Source: JACDCY01 sp964350145
Lineage (GTDB): Bacteria > Gemmatimonadota > Gemmatimonadetes > Gemmatimonadales > Gemmatimonadaceae
Reading direction: 5' to 3'
DNA length: 64,000 nt
Assembly: GCA_964350145.1 (NCBI GenBank)
Contig: CAYGJL010000003.1
Coordinates: 1 to 64,000 of the forward strand
Of the stretch, positions 60,565-64,000 are shown piece by piece. The notes under the pieces are model-generated. The model ran no database searches. It was given only the letters and a program-made list of their open reading frames with translations, and was not told the DNA's origin. Made by a program: the position numbers and the translations under genes. Every line of letters begins with the position of its first letter. Within the stretch, counting starts at the first letter, position 1.

Positions 60565-61948
60565 GTTCAGAGTGATAGCGCGCGAAGCGCTCTCGGCGGA
60601 CGATGCGCCGCGTCCGGCGAAACACTCGAAAGACCTGGAGCGCCTGACCCGGCTGAGTCGCGCCTTCACTTACGCGACGTCGGTCGCGGAGATGCTGGAA
60701 CTGGCGGTCGAGCAGGCGGCGGAGATGCTGGGCGTGGAGCGGGCCCTGCTGCTGCTGCCGGATGAGAACGGCGTGCTGCACGTGAGCGCGTCGCACGGCG
60801 TGACCCGCGAGCTGGTCGAGCGCTTCAGCGACTCGCTGAACGAATCGCTGCAGCGCCGGCTGCACGATCTGCTCGGAGCGCCTATGGCAGAGGGGTTTCT
60901 TGGTGTTCCGCTCGTGTCGAACGGCAATGTCATCGGCCTGCTCGCCGTTTTTCGGCCGGACCACGCTCCGATCACGGAGGAGGAGGAGTGGCTGTTGTCG
61001 GCGATCGCGGACCAGGTCGCGGTGCCACTGGAGAACGCCCGGCGCGCGGAGACGCTCGAGCGCGCGGCGCTCGTCAACGAGAACGTCAGGCTGCTCGAGT
61101 CGGAGCGTGTCGCCCGGAAGGAAGCCGAGGCGGCGCTGGAGCTGGCCGAAGCAGCGTCACGTCGGGCGGATATCGCGCGGCGGGAAGCCGAGGTGGCCCG
61201 GGATCTCGCGCAGGAAGCCGACCGGAGCAAGGCTTCGTTCCTCGCCGCGATGAGCCACGACCTACGCACACCACTGAACGCCATAGCCGGCTACGTCGAG
61301 CTGCTAAGGCAGGGCGTGCGCGGCCCAATCACCGAAAATCAGGCCGCGGACCTCGACCGGATCCGCAACAATCAGCAGCACCTCCTTTCGATCGTGTCGG
61401 AGGTGCTGGAGTTCGCGCGCATGGGCGCGGGCCGGCTCGTGTTCCACTACGAGGACGTGTATCTGGACTCGGTGCTGCGGGATGCGCAGGAAATGGTGAT
61501 GCCCCAGATAATCGCGAAGGCCATGGAGTTCCGCTACGACTCGCCCCGCGATCCGATCCGCATGCGCACCGACCCCGGGAAAGTGAAGCAGATCCTGCTC
61601 AACATCCTGTCCAACTCGATCAAGTTCACCCCGCGTGGTGGCCAGATCCACATCACCTCGGAGACGGCGGCCAATGGCGGACACGCCGCGGCACCCGCAG
61701 CGCCCACCGTGCGGATCCGGATCGCGGATACCGGACCCGGCATTCCTCGCGACAAGCTCGAGTCGGTTTTCCTTCCGTTCGTTCAGATCACGCGCGAGTT
61801 GAATCATCCCGCCGAGGGAATCGGGCTTGGCCTCGCGATCAGCCGGGATCTGGCGCGCGGCCTTGGCGGCGATCTGACGGCGGAGAGCGAGCCCGGAGGG
61901 GGGGCGGCGTTCACGTTGACACTGCCTTACTCGAGCTCCTCGGAATAG
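60548..61948 (+). CDS. GAF-domain histidine kinase
   Basis: 466 residues from GTG 60548, which overlaps the KaiC-like gene by 17 bases. A GAF domain covers about 30-170 (AVEQAAEMLGVERALLLLPDENG, GVPLVSNGNVIGLLAVFRPD). A long coiled coil of Ala/Glu/Arg heptads follows at about 175-225. HisKA has His237 in SHDLRTP. The HATPase has NSIKFTPRGG, DTGPGIPR and GIGLGLAISRDLARG. No transmembrane segment. The architecture GAF-kinase resembles cyanobacterial CikA minus its receiver. Confidence 0.93.
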   Translation: MGPTGEFRVIAREALSADDAPRPAKHSKDLERLTRLSRAFTYATSVAEMLELAVEQAAEMLGVERALLLLPDENGVLHVSASHGVTRELVERFSDSLNESLQRRLHDLLGAPMAEGFLGVPLVSNGNVIGLLAVFRPDHAPITEEEEWLLSAIADQVAVPLENARRAETLERAALVNENVRLLESERVARKEAEAALELAEAASRRADIARREAEVARDLAQEADRSKASFLAAMSHDLRTPLNAIAGYVELLRQGVRGPITENQAADLDRIRNNQQHLLSIVSEVLEFARMGAGRLVFHYEDVYLDSVLRDAQEMVMPQIIAKAMEFRYDSPRDPIRMRTDPGKVKQILLNILSNSIKFTPRGGQIHITSETAANGGHAAAPAAPTVRIRIADTGPGIPRDKLESVFLPFVQITRELNHPAEGIGLGLAISRDLARGLGGDLTAESEPGGGAAFTLTLPYSSSSE

Positions 61949-61961
61949 GGGAAACGGAGTA

Positions 61962-62504
61962 GTGTCGGCAGAGCCGAGCGATCCGTGGGGCGGCATGTGG
62001 AGCGCGCACGCGCTCTCCCCGATCGCCGCCGCGTGGATTCTCTCCGTCGCGTTCGACCTGTTCCTGCACGGCGGATTGTTGGCGCGATTGTACGTTGTGC
62101 CGAACCCGTTTCTCCTGCCGCTGGAGGACGCGTTTCGCCGCATCCCGCTCGGGTATGCCGCGTTCCTCGGCCTCACCATCGCGCTGTACTGGCTGCTCGC
62201 TCGGCTCGGCGTGCGCGGCTGGCGCGGGGGAATGCGCTACGGTTTGGTCGCCGGCGCGATAGTGTGGGGCGCGCTGGTGATCGGGCTTTACTCCATCAGC
62301 ACGGTGTCGGTGCCGCTGCTTGCCGGCTGGTGGATCGGTCAGGCAGCGGAGTTGGGAGTCGCTGGGGCGGTGCTCGGCGCGGCGGCGGCCGGGACTCCGC
62401 TCAAGCGCATCTACACGGTAGTCGCGGCGGCCGCGGTCGCGCTCGTCATTGCGACGATAGTGCTGCAGTCGCTGGGGCTGGCGCCGGCGATGAAGATGGG
62501 GTGA
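61962..62504 (+). CDS. Integral membrane protein, about five helices
   Basis: 180 residues from GTG. Hydrophobic segments at about 18-40, 65-83, 92-112, 118-142 and 152-172. Motifs such as FDLFLHGGLLARLY and WWIGQAAELGVAGAVLGAAAAG are typical of small uncharacterised membrane proteins. The stop overlaps the copper-ATPase ATG by one base (GATG), so it may be an accessory protein for metal transport. Confidence 0.75.
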   Translation: MSAEPSDPWGGMWSAHALSPIAAAWILSVAFDLFLHGGLLARLYVVPNPFLLPLEDAFRRIPLGYAAFLGLTIALYWLLARLGVRGWRGGMRYGLVAGAIVWGALVIGLYSISTVSVPLLAGWWIGQAAELGVAGAVLGAAAAGTPLKRIYTVVAAAAVALVIATIVLQSLGLAPAMKMG

Positions 62505-64000
62505 TGGTGACGCACGAGCACCAACACCACGAGCACGGTACCGAAGCGGAAATCCGGCGGAAGGCACCCGCCGACGCGGCCGCGGCCCACGGCGCGCACG
62601 ACAAGCACGCGGGCCACAGTCCGGGAATGTTCCGCGACCGGTTCTGGCTGTCGCTGCTGCTCACGCTGCCGGTGATCTACTGGTCCGAGCACGTGGAGAT
62701 GATCCTGGGTTACCGCGCGGTGAGCTTCGCCGGCTCACGCTGGATCGCGCCGGTGCTGGCGACGGTGGTTTTCATCTACGGCGGACTCGTCTTCCTCCAG
62801 GGCGCCTGGCGTGAGCTGAAGGCGCGGCTGCCAGGGATGATGACGCTGATATCCCTCGCGATCGTCGTCGCGTTCGTCTTCTCCTGGGTGGTGCAGCTCG
62901 GGTTCGTGGAGGCGGAGCCGATCTGGTGGGAGCTCGCCACGCTCGTGACGATCATGCTGCTCGGCCACTGGATCGAGATGCGCTCGATCACGCAGGCGCA
63001 GGGCGCGCTGCACGAGCTGGCCAAGCTGTTGCCGGACACGGCCACGCGCGTGACGGATGCGGGCGAGGAGCGGGTGCCCGTGAGCGAGCTGCGCACCGGC
63101 GACGTCGTGCTCGTCCGCCCCGGAGAGAGCGTGCCGGCCGACGGCGTCGTCCGGAAGGGAAGCAGCGATCTCAACGAGTCCATGATCACGGGCGAGTCGC
63201 GCCCCGTGAAGAAAAGCGAAGGGGACGAGGTGATTGCCGCTACCATCAACGGCGAAGGCGCGCTGCAGATCGAAGTCACGGGCACCGGCGACGACACCAA
63301 GCTCTCCGGCATCATGCGGCTCGTGGCCGATGCGCAGACTTCCAAGTCGCGAGCGCAGCATCTCGCCGACCGCGCGGCGCAGATTCTCACCGGCGTTGCG
63401 ATAGTTGCCGGCGTGGTCACGCTGGTGGTGTGGCAACTGCTCGGCGCGTCCATTGACTTCTCGGTCGTCCGCATGGTCACGGTGCTGGTAATCTCCTGTC
63501 CGCACGCGCTCGGCCTGGCCGTGCCGCTGGTCGTCGCGATCTCCACGACGCTCGGCGCGCGCAACGGTCTGCTGGTGCGCGATCGCCGCGGACTCGAGGA
63601 AGCGCGCAACGTCGGAACGGTGATCTTCGACAAGACCGGCACGCTCACGCTCGGGGAATTCCGGGTGGTGCAGATGGCAGTGGCCGAGGGGACGGCCGAG
63701 GACGAGGCGCTCCGAATCGCGGCGGGGATCGAGTCGCAGTCCGAGCATCCGATCGCGCGCGGGATCGTGAAGACCGCCGAAGATCGCAAGCTCGCGCTGC
63801 CAGCGGCCGATGGATTCAGGGCGATCACGGGCAAGGGCGTGGGCGCTTCTATAGAAGGTGTGGACTATCACATCGGCGGCCCCGCGCTGCTGCAGGCGGA
63901 GGACGTACAGGTCCCCGAGGCTCTCCGGGCCGCGGCCGATGCCGCCGCCGGCCGCGGGCAGGCGGCCATCTATCTCGTGCGGGATCGCAAGGCGATAGCG
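62504..64000 (+). CDS. copB: CopB-type (P1B-3) copper/silver-exporting ATPase, runs off the right edge
   Basis: About 499 codons are present with no stop before 64000. The N-terminus is His-rich (THEHQHHEHG and HGAHDKHAGH), typical of CopB metal-sensing tails. CPH at 332-334 in the transport site defines the P1B-3 subclass. TGES at 229-232 is the dephosphorylation loop and DKTGT with Asp376 is the phosphorylation site; HP in SEHPIARG binds nucleotide. CopB exports Cu2+/Cu+ or Ag+ from the cytoplasm. Confidence 0.94.
   Translation, partial: MVTHEHQHHEHGTEAEIRRKAPADAAAAHGAHDKHAGHSPGMFRDRFWLSLLLTLPVIYWSEHVEMILGYRAVSFAGSRWIAPVLATVVFIYGGLVFLQGAWRELKARLPGMMTLISLAIVVAFVFSWVVQLGFVEAEPIWWELATLVTIMLLGHWIEMRSITQAQGALHELAKLLPDTATRVTDAGEERVPVSELRTGDVVLVRPGESVPADGVVRKGSSDLNESMITGESRPVKKSEGDEVIAATINGEGALQIEVTGTGDDTKLSGIMRLVADAQTSKSRAQHLADRAAQILTGVAIVAGVVTLVVWQLLGASIDFSVVRMVTVLVISCPHALGLAVPLVVAISTTLGARNGLLVRDRRGLEEARNVGTVIFDKTGTLTLGEFRVVQMAVAEGTAEDEALRIAAGIESQSEHPIARGIVKTAEDRKLALPAADGFRAITGKGVGASIEGVDYHIGGPALLQAEDVQVPEALRAAADAAAGRGQAAIYLVRDRKAIA

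Overview
The window is 64 kb of GC-rich bacterial DNA. Gene content suggests a soil or sediment Gemmatimonadota-like organism, probably a metagenome-assembled or draft genome. It has many secreted hydrolases and lipoproteins, an RsbQ/PAS-kinase operon, a deoC operon with two aldehyde dehydrogenase genes, many toxin-antitoxin loci, and many GTG/TTG starts. Taxonomy is inferred from gene content only. There are two scaffold joins: 10 N at 16082-16091 and 100 N at 37689-37788. The second is flanked by the same 55 bases on both sides, so it is probably an assembly overlap rather than missing DNA. No rRNA, tRNA or CRISPR array was seen.

Layout. 1-8 kb: YbaL-type antiporter, DEAD-box helicase, DUF1428 protein, truncated PPK2, secreted esterase, a three-gene set (HXXEE membrane protein, AAC(6')-like acetyltransferase, DUF4286), queD. 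8-14 kb: a minus-strand operon of CocE/NonD hydrolase, RsbQ hydrolase, PAS histidine kinase and gamma-glutamyltranspeptidase. 14-20 kb: a GH9-like glycosidase followed by a cluster of intact and broken toxin-antitoxin loci. 20-28 kb: a broken TPR gene, then a visibly less GC-rich accessory block with a GIY-YIG-like protein, an OLD-type ATPase/TOPRIM nuclease, a KTSC protein and a single-chain restriction-modification gene. The last is bracketed by a 567-bp direct repeat made from the 3' end of kamA. 28-32 kb: a tightly coupled operon of two ATP-grasp ligases, a GNAT acetyltransferase and lysine 2,3-aminomutase, with a strong promoter carrying a perfect dyad. 32-43 kb: intein-containing ThyX, a GlcD-type oxidase, hicAB, an RNase H-like protein missing two catalytic acids, an M20 peptidase and a histone H1-like protein. 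43-50 kb: ECF sigma factor, SPL-like radical SAM protein, phhB, and deoC with two aldehyde dehydrogenase-family genes. 49-58 kb: two unusual membrane/lipoprotein-like fusion genes, PPi-type phosphofructokinase, vapBC, a VOC protein and a nucleoside-diphosphate-sugar epimerase-like protein. 58.7-62 kb: a coupled trio of pseudo-receiver, double-domain KaiC-like ATPase and GAF histidine kinase. The right end holds a membrane protein and a CopB-type copper ATPase that runs off the edge.

Intergenic spaces hold at least six families of 85-280 bp inverted repeats, some in up to five copies. One copy forms a perfect 48-bp stem. Some copies supply the stop codon of a neighbouring gene, and one appears to have cut a hicA toxin gene after 14 codons.

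The strongest candidates for new biology are: the KamA/GNAT/double ATP-grasp operon (a possible beta-lysine conjugate pathway), the pseudo-receiver/KaiC/GAF-kinase trio (CikA-like parts in separate genes), the hairpin repeat families, and the kamA-flanked restriction-modification insertion.
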